DNA of 64,000 nt from Moniliella sp. 'wahieum' (taxonomy: Eukaryota > Basidiomycota > Moniliellomycetes > Moniliellales > Moniliellaceae). Shown in pieces: positions 42,480 through 52,951 of this stretch. A program made the position numbers and the translations under genes. The notes beneath the pieces are model-generated. The model was not told the origin of the DNA. It saw nothing but the letters and a program-made list of their open reading frames with translations, and searched no databases. The stretch spans positions 130,333 through 194,332 of the forward strand of contig RSEE01000112.1 of NCBI GenBank assembly GCA_003971905.1. The letters run 5' to 3'. Each line of letters begins with the position of its first letter. Within the stretch, counting starts at the first letter, position 1.

Positions 42480-43715
42480 CCACAGCGACACGGGGCACTG
42501 TGTACACGCCAGGTGCGCGCATTGAATCTATGGTTCCTGCGGGCTGTGTCGTGTCAGCCAGCACACCACGTTCCGGGCGTGGGATGTGGAAGTGCCGTTC
42601 TCAATGGAAAAAATGGACACGCCCTTGGATGTGCGTCAGCCAGTGGGGCTGGACAGGCGGTCCGGCTAGGTGGCCACAAGTGCATGCGGCGCTGTACGGG
42701 TTGCGCTCTTCCCCGCGCTCCTGGTACACAACCTTGGCGGCCAGCGTTGCCCTCGCTGGACTTTCGTTCTTCGCTGGCCGATGCGGGCCTCTACATCAAG
42801 GACGGTCCGGAGCCTGTGTACCTGTTGTGCAGGGTTGACGATGTTGCTGTGCTGCCTCTCCGAGTGACGACGCGTTGCCTCGTGTCCACCGTGCACTGAA
42901 CGATTACTTTGTGGTCAAGCATCTCGACCCGATTCAGCAAATGTCGGGAAGTCAAGGTGGAATACGATGGGGTTGGAGGTCGCCTGAGTCGGGGCCAATC
43001 TCCCAGGCGCTCAGCTCCTTGAGGGGGAGGGCTTGGCTGCGGCGGGTCCGCAGTTTGCGGCCTGTGACCAAGTCGGTGGTCAGTGCTGTGCGTGCCAAGT
43101 GGGCTGAGGAGGAGGAGGAGGAGGACGGGACCAATCCTCAGCGCACTACGGTGGGAGTACACACTAGTGAGATCGATCCAGTATATGCGGCCCAAGGCAG
43201 GATAGTGCGTTTTTTGCTGATGGATTTGCGGGGCTGTCTACTGCCACCCGAGACCAAGCAGTCATGGCCAAGTCGTGAACCGGATTCGTCCTCACCTAGT
43301 CGGTCACCAACTCAAGCCAGTGGTGCACACCCGCCAGCCCATCGAGGCAATCCAGGGATGCACGGACGCCGATTTCGCTCAAGAGTTGGATCGCACGTGT
43401 ATCGGAGGATACGTGTTCAAGGTGGCTGGAAGTGGACCCAAAGCATGAGTCAAGATCGCAGGACTTTGGGATGAGCCAAACAGGCATGACCATCGGAACT
43501 GGACAACCAGCTGCTCTTACTTTCCTGGGGGCAACCCAGAAGAATCAAGCACCACGGCGTTCCCCTCTAAGCAATGCGCGAATGGACGGAGGCCGGAACA
43601 ATTCAATATCCGAGTATTGTCCCACCCCGTCCATGGTGGCCGACTTCCTCACCAAGGCCGTGTCTGCTCCTGCGCATGTCTGTGGATGCAAGAGTGCTGG
43701 TCTTGAGGGCTGTCA
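42480..43715 (+). mobile_element. Ty1/copia retrotransposon remnant (RT and RNase H part)
   Basis: Degenerate reading over all plus frames. Reverse transcriptase marks: VLNGK after a QLDVE-like start, ALYGLRSSPRSWYTTL (copia YGLKQ-PR-WY motif), GLYIKDGPEPVYLLCRVDD (the VDD is the polymerase active site). RNase H marks: GCTDADFAQELDRTCIGGYV and EYCPTPSMVADFLTKAV, the usual copia end. Frame breaks and stops throughout; no gag, protease or integrase part and no LTRs seen. It ends directly against gypsy sequence near 43715. Confidence 0.85.
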
Positions 43716-43935
43716 TTGAGACTGTCCAAGTACTTACAGACCATCAGGCCATTGCTATGTTCCGCAATCACCGCCTATTATTGAACCGCCGCAGGGCCTA
43801 AGGCGCCATACCCTGCCCCCCTACCGCCTTGCTAGGGTGTACCGTCCCGGACAAAAGAATGGTACGAACGACGGATTGCCGCGCCGGACCGACGCTGAAG
43901 GGTCCCGGACCGCAGACGCAGACCCCAGGTACTGA
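43716..43935 (+). mobile_element. Ty3/gypsy remnant, end of RNase H
   Basis: VLTDHQAIAMFRNH, LLNRRRA and, one frame on, VYRPGQKNGTNDGLPRRTD-like reading match the gypsy RNase H end (TDH..., LNRRQARW, YRPG..N..AD.LSRR). Plus strand, continuous with the following rearranged integrase. Confidence 0.75.
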
Positions 43936-44505
43936 TGGAGCCCGTGTCCCTACGTTCTGCCACCGATCTCGAGCTCTTCGCGACCCATTGCCAGAAGTGG
44001 CTCGTGAAGATCAGTCCCCGACCATTCACCAGACTTCAAGGAAAAAAGTAGCGAAAAACGTGGTGTACAAACCAGCGTGCGAGCTGTGGTGCGGTGTCCG
44101 TCGTGTGGACGTGAATGAAGTGACCCATTTTGGGAACCGATCCGCCACCACCAAAAAACGCGTCGGAACCATTGGATCCGGGGAACTGGGCTATGTGGGT
44201 CCATCGTCAAGTTGGTCTACGGGTCTTGGGGAATAGTCCGGTCGGCTGGTGGCCATAGGCGCTTTGGCCCGTTGAAGCGGTCGCACGAGCGCACGTAGGC
44301 CCCCCATGTCGGCTGACAGACGGAGCCACCAATCCTGAGTTCAAACACGGGCCAACATCGTGCCACGCTCTTCGTGGCCCGCCAAGGCCGAGTCATGGGC
44401 TTGATGGAGGATGGCAGCGCGGATCGGCGGGTCGGCGGGGACGTAGACCTGGTCAGCGTGCCACAAAAGACCGTCGCGGAGCGTCAAGGAATGGTGGAGT
44501 GTAAC
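43936..44505 (-). mobile_element. Ty3/gypsy integrase N-terminal half, inverted
   Basis: Read on the minus strand from about 44505 down: LTLRDGLLWHADQVYVPAD, AHDSALAGHEE and AYVRSCDRFQRAK are the integrase zinc-binding domain (HHCC type, second Cys of the last pair replaced). Then SDAFF and VVVDRFPKW mark the catalytic core start, and IFTSHFWQWVAKSS the second core block. The next core block (LGIKSIFSTASHPQTDGQ) is on the plus strand at 44517. So this part is turned around relative to both flanks. Confidence 0.8.
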
Positions 44506-45665
44506 CCTGGTGTGCAGACTTGGGCATCAAGTCGATCTTCAGCACTGCGTCCCACCCCCAGACCGACGGCCAGGCCGAGCACCTCAACCAGATCCCCAAA
44601 CAGGACCTCCGCTGTTACCTCGACGAGCAGCAGTCCAAAATTGGTTCGACCTCCTCTCCACGGCCGAATTTGCCTACAACTCTCCTCCTCCCACTCGAAC
44701 ACCCACCAATCCCCCTTTGTCCTCATTTATGGTTACTCCCCTGGGGGAGAGTTGAAAAAAGCCCACCACTTCGCACGCGACCGACGCTGCGTCGTACGTT
44801 GAGGATTTGCGTTCGCGGCTCAGCTAGGCGCCCGCCGGACGCTCACCGCGGCTCAAGAACGCTACAAGCACTATGCCAACCAGCAGCGCACCGAGGCGGC
44901 TTCCTTCACTGCTGGCCAGCTTGTCTTGGTCCGCCAGGACGGGCATGTGTCTAGCCATGACAACGATCTTCTGACGGCCTCGAGGATCGTTACCTAGGCC
45001 CCTTTCCCATTGTCCGCGCCGTGGGCCGCGCCGCGTATCAGGTTCGCTTCCCGACTACTACCTACACCTCCAAGACGTGTTTCGTGTGTCCTGCTCGTTT
45101 GCCTACACCCCGGGTGACCTGGTCCCTGCCGGCATGATCGAGCCCCCGTCTCCTCTCCCTAAATATCAAATTATGGTGCGGTGCATCACGAGAGGTCGAA
45201 CAGGTCCTCAACTCTCCCGTGCCTTGGAGGCCGCATTGCGTACTTCGTTCATTTCCGAGGCTGCTATCCCGTCCACGAGCGGAAGTGGGGTATATCCGCC
45301 GTGGACATGTCTCATGACGCCGAGCCGGTGGTCCGTTTCCATCCCCACTACCCTGATAACCCGATAAGCCTCTGTCTCTCATTCCCCCCCGACTCGGCCT
45401 CTCTTGCCCCCGTCGCCGTCCCGGAGACGAGGCCTGAAAGGATGCAATGTCATAGTGGGGCTGATCACGCTCCCATTTCCGATTGTTTCTTCGTTCCAAG
45501 CCTGTGTCGCTCTTTCCCTGTTTCTTCCACTTTGTACCACGTCTGCTGCTCTTACTTTTTCCCCAACACGAACGATTGCTACATCCCTTGACCTAGGTCT
45601 CAACTCTGGTCTCCATCGCCTAAGCCCCGAATGTGACAAGGTCCATTTCCACTCGTGAGGAGGAG
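44506..45665 (+). mobile_element. Ty3/gypsy integrase C-terminal half with chromodomain
   Basis: GIKSIFSTASHPQTDGQAEH (classic gypsy core), LLSTAEFAYNS, SFMVTPLGES-like, then AQERYKHYANQQR, LVLVRQDG, YLGPFPIVRAVGRAAYQVRF (C-terminal domain) and a chromodomain at about 45168-45365: EVEQVLNS, AYFVHFRGCYPVHERKW and VVRFHPHYPDNP. This places it with chromoviruses. Many frame breaks and stops. A purine run GAGGAGGAG (45657-45665) ends it, the expected polypurine tract. Confidence 0.88.
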
Positions 45666-45960
45666 TGTTGTCCGAATGGATTGAGCACCACATTGGTGAC
45701 ATGCGATCAGTGGCACTGCAGTACTAGCAGTCTTCTTATTATTATTTCTTCTTTCTTCTTCTTCTCGCTGCTGTGAATGGAGGCATAGCTCCTGTGGGAA
45801 TTATATGCAGTGAATGCATGACTTTTTACCACCTCCATCCCCAGTTAGCTGCACAATAACGAGCATAGCTTTTGGGAGCTTATCATGCAGTGAATATTGC
45901 GACTTTAGAATTGTGGACTGCCGACGGGGGGCGAGTGGTAGTAATACCTGCTCACAAAAC
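45666..45960 (+). repeat. Probable start of 3' LTR of the gypsy element
   Basis: TGTTG directly after the polypurine tract is a typical LTR start. No second copy and no clear CA end was found, so the end given is arbitrary. Within it, GCATAGCT...TGCAGTGAAT...GACTTT occurs twice, 80 bases apart (45783 and 45863). Confidence 0.55.
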
Positions 45961-48900
45961 CAACCTACCTGGGGGCGACAATCACTGATGAAATGGCAAA
46001 CCCGTATCGTCAACGAGATCCAGATATACGGGTAGCACATCGCAATCGTGTCAGCGCATGTATAACTATGCCATTCATCGTCGGAGTGCCCTACAGTGTT
46101 CACCATGCTATGATTACCACGAACGTAACGTAACCTTCCCACAGTCCCCCCCCGGCGGTGGTACATGTCCAATGCTCTTCAATCCCGACACACTGCTTTC
46201 ACAGCGTTCTCATACACCTACGAAGAAAATCCTTTTCAGCGGCTCTCTCCGAGCGCATTTCCGCCTCTTTGTAGAAATATGCGGCATCATGCCCTTCATC
46301 TCCACTACCTCTCGCCCCAAACGGCAACGACGCCCAGCGTGTTGGAGTTACCAATTCAAATTGAAACAGTGTCGGAGAGATCTGCCCAGCGGTCTGCTAC
46401 CGGTAAGGAGGGAGATGGTGGACTAAGGAAATGAATTACTGGGGGCAGAAGTCTCGGGAAGATCTACTCGGAATAAACCGGAGGCGGAATGGGCTGGGCC
46501 GCAGGTGGCGTCTCACTCAACAAACAGTCAGCCTACCTCACCTCAATCCTTTCTTTGCTGGTTGAACTATCATCGCAGAGCCCATTATTGACCACGCGAT
46601 TCCGTAGTTATTGCGTTCACTTCCCTAAAACCACGTGCGCACCTCCTGAATATGGTCTGTCTTCGTTCACCCTAGAAGCGCTAGCTCACCGGAGTACCTA
46701 TTGGATCCTTTTGCTTCCTCTGCAACGGTCTCGCGCAGAACAGACATCACACAGGACTGTTCCGGGTTCCAGTACGAGGCTGGCGTTTATGACCTGCCTA
46801 TGATCTGTGAGAAACCACTCAGCCTGTAGGCTTGACACCAGACACCCTGAAATTTGACCGGATCTTGTTGTTGTAACCACATTACCTCCATGCAGGTTGA
46901 TCACTTGTTCTGCACCGCTCGTCATGATGATCGGGACCAAATATTATTGATAGAATTATCCGCACTATGAATGAATGCACGAACGATGAAAACATTTAGG
47001 ATAGTGCATAAAGTCTCTCACTCCGCCTTCCCCTTTCAGCGTCGAGCTCGCCGGAGATGAAATCGATGAAGGCAGTAAAACAAGCACGAAGCGGAACCAC
47101 AACCGGAACACCAAGGTCAAAGTCGTATATTCCTGCTCAAATCCCATGTGGCGTCAAGTTCACCACAATTCTACGGCTTTGGCATCTGAAACAATTGTGC
47201 ATTTTCTTCGCCCGCAATCGACGTGAGACCCCGCTAGCGCGACATGGGTACCAATGTCTATTCTATCATGTGGCTGTAATTCATACGTGGGCTCCCCATT
47301 GCCCTCATCACCACCCTTTCCACCAATCGCATTTCGGGAGTAACAATTTCGCTTTCTGGATGTTTGACTGGATGAACATCAACATTAACACTTATCGTTC
47401 GTGTCATTAGGGCAATTGCTTCCCCAAAATGACATAGTGGTTGCCTTCTGGGGGCTACATATAATGCGGGTGGGTTACGGCCAACCCACACACTGAAACA
47501 CTATTCGGACGCTAGAGTCGAATTTGAGATCCCTATGTTGTGGGAAGGGTTAAGCAGCTGTCATCCATTCCGTAGACATCGTTCGAGTTCTGGCAATATT
47601 ATGCCAATTCGCTATTTATTGATGGCAGAGGTGCAAACCGCTTCCGTCCGGTTTTTTAGGGGTGCCACGAATATACAATACAATATATCCGTCACTGTAG
47701 AAATATCGCATTTCAGATTCTAACTACGGTGGAACTGTAATATTTACAATCACTTCCTCATGTGAATGGAGCAGGGTGTGATTGCCAATGCGTCAATGGT
47801 ATTGGTCCTTCCTTCTTAACGTAATTTGGGTCGGCCACAACATATATGTAGTTGTGTTTCACCGGGTTTGCTATGAATATATCGGCAGCATAACGACTGT
47901 TGATATTTCGCGTCTGGCCATTGAGTCATGCCTATTTCCTTGATTTTCCGAGTTTGCATACTCGTCATTTCGGTTCGCAATTGTTTTGTCCCTGAATACA
48001 CTTCAGTACTCATTGTCTGGGTTAAAAATGCCACCAGTGACAGCGCAGATATTTCAAGTTATGCCATCGGGTATCGGCCGCTTTGCTTGTTCGGCACAGA
48101 CCGGATTGGATTGACTCGAGAGTTGCATATGCGTTACTCGCTGCAGAGATACAACAAAGCCGGATGGCTGGTGGGTTTAAGACAGAAGATAGACTCAAAT
48201 GGGGATAGATGAATGGAAAGGAGACACCCGGACTACCAGTTCGGCTTAAGAGGCGAAGGACTATTTTAGACTATTCAAACGAGAGAGGGATGGCATACTT
48301 ATTTGCAGAAAACAAGCAGTTCATTCTGGGAATCGTAGCTTGGCAGCATGTGTGTATTTATACCATGAAGCTAAGAGATGGGAATCTGAAAGCTGCCCGT
48401 TACCTAGGATGACATCAACCGTCGGTAGTCATCACTTGCCCTTTTTTTTTTCTCATAATCTCATTTCATCAGTTCTGGTCAGAACCTAGCCTCGTGTCCG
48501 ACCTGCAATTTGGACGTGAATTGCCTTGGGGGAGTCGAACTGCTCAATGGTTTCTCAACTCGTCAACTAATCCTGATGGAACAGGTTGTGTGACAATGGT
48601 ATGGACATGAGACCAGAATCCGAGTGTGAGTCTAACGATTTGTGTTTGGAGTCCGTGTAATTGTGCATCGCCAACGAGTGTGGATTCGGACCGTAACATG
48701 TGTAAAGACAGAGTCTAAGAGGCTTTATTCGCATCACGGACCCACTCCCATCGGGGAGGATCACATCACAATTGATACCCAAGCATTCAATTGGGAACAG
48801 GAAACTGAGGGGTGATGGAACGAAAGGTCTGGATCCCTGGGAGCTGGTCCAGGACAGTTTTGGTAAGCTAGAAATAATTGCAGGAAATGCGTGGATCAAG

Positions 48901-51900
48901 GACAAATTTTTGCAGGGCGTGGGTTAATGTCTCTCCAAGTGAGAGAATTTTGATAATCACCGAAGTGTCGTATAGCCACAACAACCATTTTCCGCAATTA
49001 AGGAAAGTGATACAATATACAACAGGGTGTGAGTACGGCGGCCGATATCCAAACGGTAAATATTTTTCAACACGTTTATTTTACCAGCGGGAAGATTCGC
49101 CGCCTCACCCTGCATAGATCCCCATTTGTGGAATGCAACCATCAAGGGAAAGAGCATGGGATGACCCATGCCCCAAAGTTAGGATCAATAAAGGAACGGC
49201 AAATAAAGGCGAGCAGAGAGGAAGAGCAAACAGAGAAGAAGAAGGACCTGTTGCCCAGCCCTGTCCTCAGCGAGCAATGCAGAGCCAGGGGGAAAGATTC
49301 TCCTACTAAACTCCGCGGGGAAGGAGCACAGCCAAAGCTAAAAAATGAAAACAATGGCAGTGTACCTAATTACAAACTCACGAGGGAAAGACCTCACAGA
49401 GGCACAGAGATGAACCCGGTCATCATTCAGCTCAACAAGTCAAAGCGCAATTCCTTTTTATATAAGATTTGTGGGAAAATGATTGAGGGATATTATGGGG
49501 GAAAAGACCACCCAGTAGCCTAGCATGTACGCCGGAGCCGCTACCTAGGCCACCTCGAACGGCCAATCAATATTCCACCGAACGGCTTATTGCGCGGAGC
49601 CCGAAGCCAGTAATCCCCAGAAGAGGGAGTGTCGGCCTGGCTACTACCACAGGATGTGAGCGCTGAACGTCTTATTCGACTAAGGAGCTTCTGCGACTGA
49701 CTCGTCCAGAAGACTGGTGCGAGCTCGGAAGCAATGAAAACTGACTCACATGACTCAGTGTTCGCCGGTCCTACGACGGATGTCAACAGAGAGAGACTGT
49801 AAGTGTGCGTGAACAACTAAGCTCCATCACGGACCCGAGTTCGAATCGGAGGATCGAATGTCCTCCTGGGACGTATAGTATTTGGCCAGGCGTGTAGCAT
49901 CGGAGAGTCCATCCACAAAATGGCGGCGTCCACGATGCCGTTCGGCGGGACCAGCCTGGCAGGAGCTGGTTGTGGTTGTCTTCATTGCTTTCTTGACCGT
50001 GAACAAAAAGAGGCACCTTGTAGCCTCTGGGAACCGTGATGTCTGACGCTTGATTACTAGCATCTACTTTTTTGTGGTATCGATGGACCACCCCCAATAT
50101 CGGTATTACACTGTCCCTTACTCTCTGTTGCCGTGACGCAGCACTGGCATGTCGCCCTGAGGATCCATACTTGATCGGGAGGACCATCTAATACCTTACA
50201 CCATGGGTACTTACAACCTCGGCTGCCCTGTTGACTTTTTAGTTCGTACTGGACATATGAGGTCGCACAATGAGATCTTTAGACCTATACTCGTGGCCAC
50301 GCCAAGGGCAATCTGATCTGTCGTGCCCGGCAAATCTCATGGCGTGAAGAAAACAGCATAATGGCAGGCGAACGATGTGGGGTGAACTATCCCGAGGACA
50401 GAGCGTGGCCCTCTCTTTTTGCCCGCCGTCGTTCATTTTGACAACGAAGAAAAGCAAGAACTGTGGAATAGCCAACTATAACTCTCCTGTCCTTGTTTCA
50501 GTGTAACAGCAGAAATGCGACAGATGGCACAGCACGGAGGGACAAAAAGGAATTGACAGACCGTTTCGTTTAGGCACAGCAACAAGAGGCTAGTGCGCTG
50601 CCCCACTATCGTAGCCGCTGGTGCCATAAGGCAAAAATGAACGCCCCCGACTCGGCCGATTCAGTTTTGGGAGGAGGGACGTACTGGCCTGAGAGTAAGG
50701 TTCTAGAGCATCGCTGCTGTGGGGAGATGGCGAGGCAAAACGCGTGGTGCTCAAATAACAGTCTCCGTCGGACCTAATTCCCCCAAAGGATTACCCCCAC
50801 AAGCAAACTAAATAGATGAACCAACGAGGATTACCGCACTGCTCCGACTTACCTACCGCTGGCTTTGTACAACCCGTGTACGACGTGAGAGCACACGGCG
50901 CAGGTGGTCCTCTTCAGTGATCGGACCGGGTTGTTGCCATCGCAGAATATGCGAGGCCGCTGTGGAAACAAGTACATTCGGAATCTGTATAGTCGGACCA
51001 GGGGGAGAGCGGTATTGGACAAAGTTCACCGTACAGAACAGGCGGAGTGAAGAAGTAGCATGTGTCCTCTCCCCCATTGCTCCAGGAGGATCAGGAGTGA
51101 TTCATGGTCCCCGCTGCCCCAGGTCGAGTGGAACGGGAGCGGGGCAGCGTGCAGTGAGTGGGTTGGGCTGCCGTCACATTGGTCCTATCTGCCAGCGCTT
51201 GGGATCCTTCTGAGAGCCAGTGAGCACCGATGGCAACGCACATCGTCCTACAGACACTTAGTACTACCACCACTGCCAGGGTGAGGGGGGAGCTCGACGG
51301 CGGTGGACAACGGGGGTTTCTTGGAAGTTTTTTTTATTGGCTCCAGAGGGAAACGGTTGCTAGCAAAGGCTATTACTAGTATATGTATTCAGAGGATGAT
51401 GCACAGCAGGTCGATCCTGACTCCTCCGCTCTTCTGCAACACCGAATAGGCTAATGATTTTTGACCCTTGGGGGCGCCTTTTTTTGGTCAACGTTAATTT
51501 TTACCCGGCATGCACCATGACCGAGACGCCTGCACGAAACAACGGTGATCTCTGCCTAGTATGTGGTGAGGGTGAGTGGGGAGGGCCACCAGAGCGTCGG
51601 ACGAAACCGAGTAATACTATTGCGGACAAGCTACTAGCATATGCTCATGCTAAACGGAAAGACGTGGATGGTTCCCATTACTACTTAGTTCCTTTCTTTT
51701 GAATCTGGCATATCATTCAGTTGACCGAGCTTAAGGCTGGGACAGGGGGAACGCTACGTCTAAACCGAACCGTTCATCTTGCGCCTTTCTTCATGCCGGC
51801 CTGACGAGAATACCCCACCGGTTTGAGGGGGGAGCACGGCACCCGGGTACGCCTCCTGCCTACGCTTGTGGCCACCTCAAAATGGTGAGGTGCTGCCCGC

Positions 51901-52450
51901 CTGCGGATCATGACCAAGGGAGCACCACCGATGACAAAGAATACATAGGACGGTATGACGCCGCCTACACCACTGGTTGTGCGTTACGGGGGTATACACA
52001 CCGTGCGTATGTGCATTGTTCCTTCTTTTTCTCTTCGCGGCACGTTCTGATCACTTCAGCTCGAAGCTCCTTGCAAGTAGAGATGTACCTTGGGTAGACA
52101 AGATCGCCACGTCCAGGCCTCGTCTGCTGTCGCCAGTGTTGCCGCTCACCGTAGGAGGGATGTCCATGCTGCAGTGGTCCAGATCAATCGCGGACTGCAT
52201 AGTAGGAAGAAGAAACGAAGGGACCATCCTAATACTTCCTTGCCTGCCAGCATGTCGACGAATGTTGGAACTCGTTGATATCCCTCGGTATCATTGATTT
52301 CGGAAAGCGGTACCCATGGTGTGGGCACACCCGAACCGGGCAGTGAGGAATTGCCAAAGTCAAACAGGATCTCACCATGGGGATGTATCATCATGACATG
52401 CATCTTTATCCCCGCTCCAGAACGTGGGGGATGAGAGATACGTGCCTGCC
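45961..52450. other. Gene-poor, AT-richer island
   Basis: About 6.5 kb without a recognised gene and with clearly lower GC than the flanks. Open frames are short and random-looking; the longest plus reading (49029-49523) and the minus ones at 49783-50187 and 52146-52580 match no family I know. It contains copy B of the 57-base repeat. It may be decayed transposon sequence or heterochromatin. Confidence 0.55.
51727..51783 (+). repeat. Dispersed repeat copy B (exact match at 4201-4257)
   Basis: Same 57 bases and orientation as copy A, 47 kb away, preceded by a related stretch (TTGAATCTGGCATATCATTC). Confidence 0.85.
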
Positions 52451-52951
52451 TCTCGTTTGGTTGTGCATGTGACGGTGACGGTGACGTTGAAGCTTGAAGC
52501 CCAGTGCCAGGGACTATATGTGGCATCAAGATGCGCAAGAACACTGGACGGGCGAAGCGGAGAGGCTGAGATGGGCGCACAGATTATATGGATGTACTAG
52601 GCGGAGGCGAACACCGCCACACCGTCCCTCGCTCGGCAGGACAGCAGCGAGGGCGGTGGTGGCGGCGTTGGCGGTGGCGTCGGCGGTGGCAGTGGCGCTG
52701 GCGGTGAGGAGCGGCAGGACCAGGCATGACAGCAGTCGACCGGAGCTTCTATGAGAGGAGGACGATGTGACCGACACCTGTACTAACTATAACTATATAA
52801 CTAACTTTTATTGTTGCCGCTGCGCCACACCTTCTTATTGCGCCCTGCTGCCATCATCCATCGTTCCTCATCCCCCCTCCCTCATCCCCCCGGTGGGAGA
52901 GGAACCTGCCCCGCTCGCTCGTGCCGCCTCGTCCCAGCGCCCACCACCGGC
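52451..52951. other. Intergenic region before TBC gene
   Basis: GGCGGTGGC repeats at 52649-52705 and a TATA-like CTATATAACTA at 52792-52802, 150 bases before the TBC start, a possible promoter element. Confidence 0.4.

Noticed and set aside
43936-44505. A separate second gypsy element in opposite orientation
   Set aside because: The minus-strand piece ends exactly where the plus-strand piece begins in the integrase, so one inverted element is the simpler reading.
49029-49523. 164-codon plus ORF in the AT-rich island
   Set aside because: No family resemblance, no splice or regulatory context, and composition typical of random AT-rich reading; not listed as a gene.
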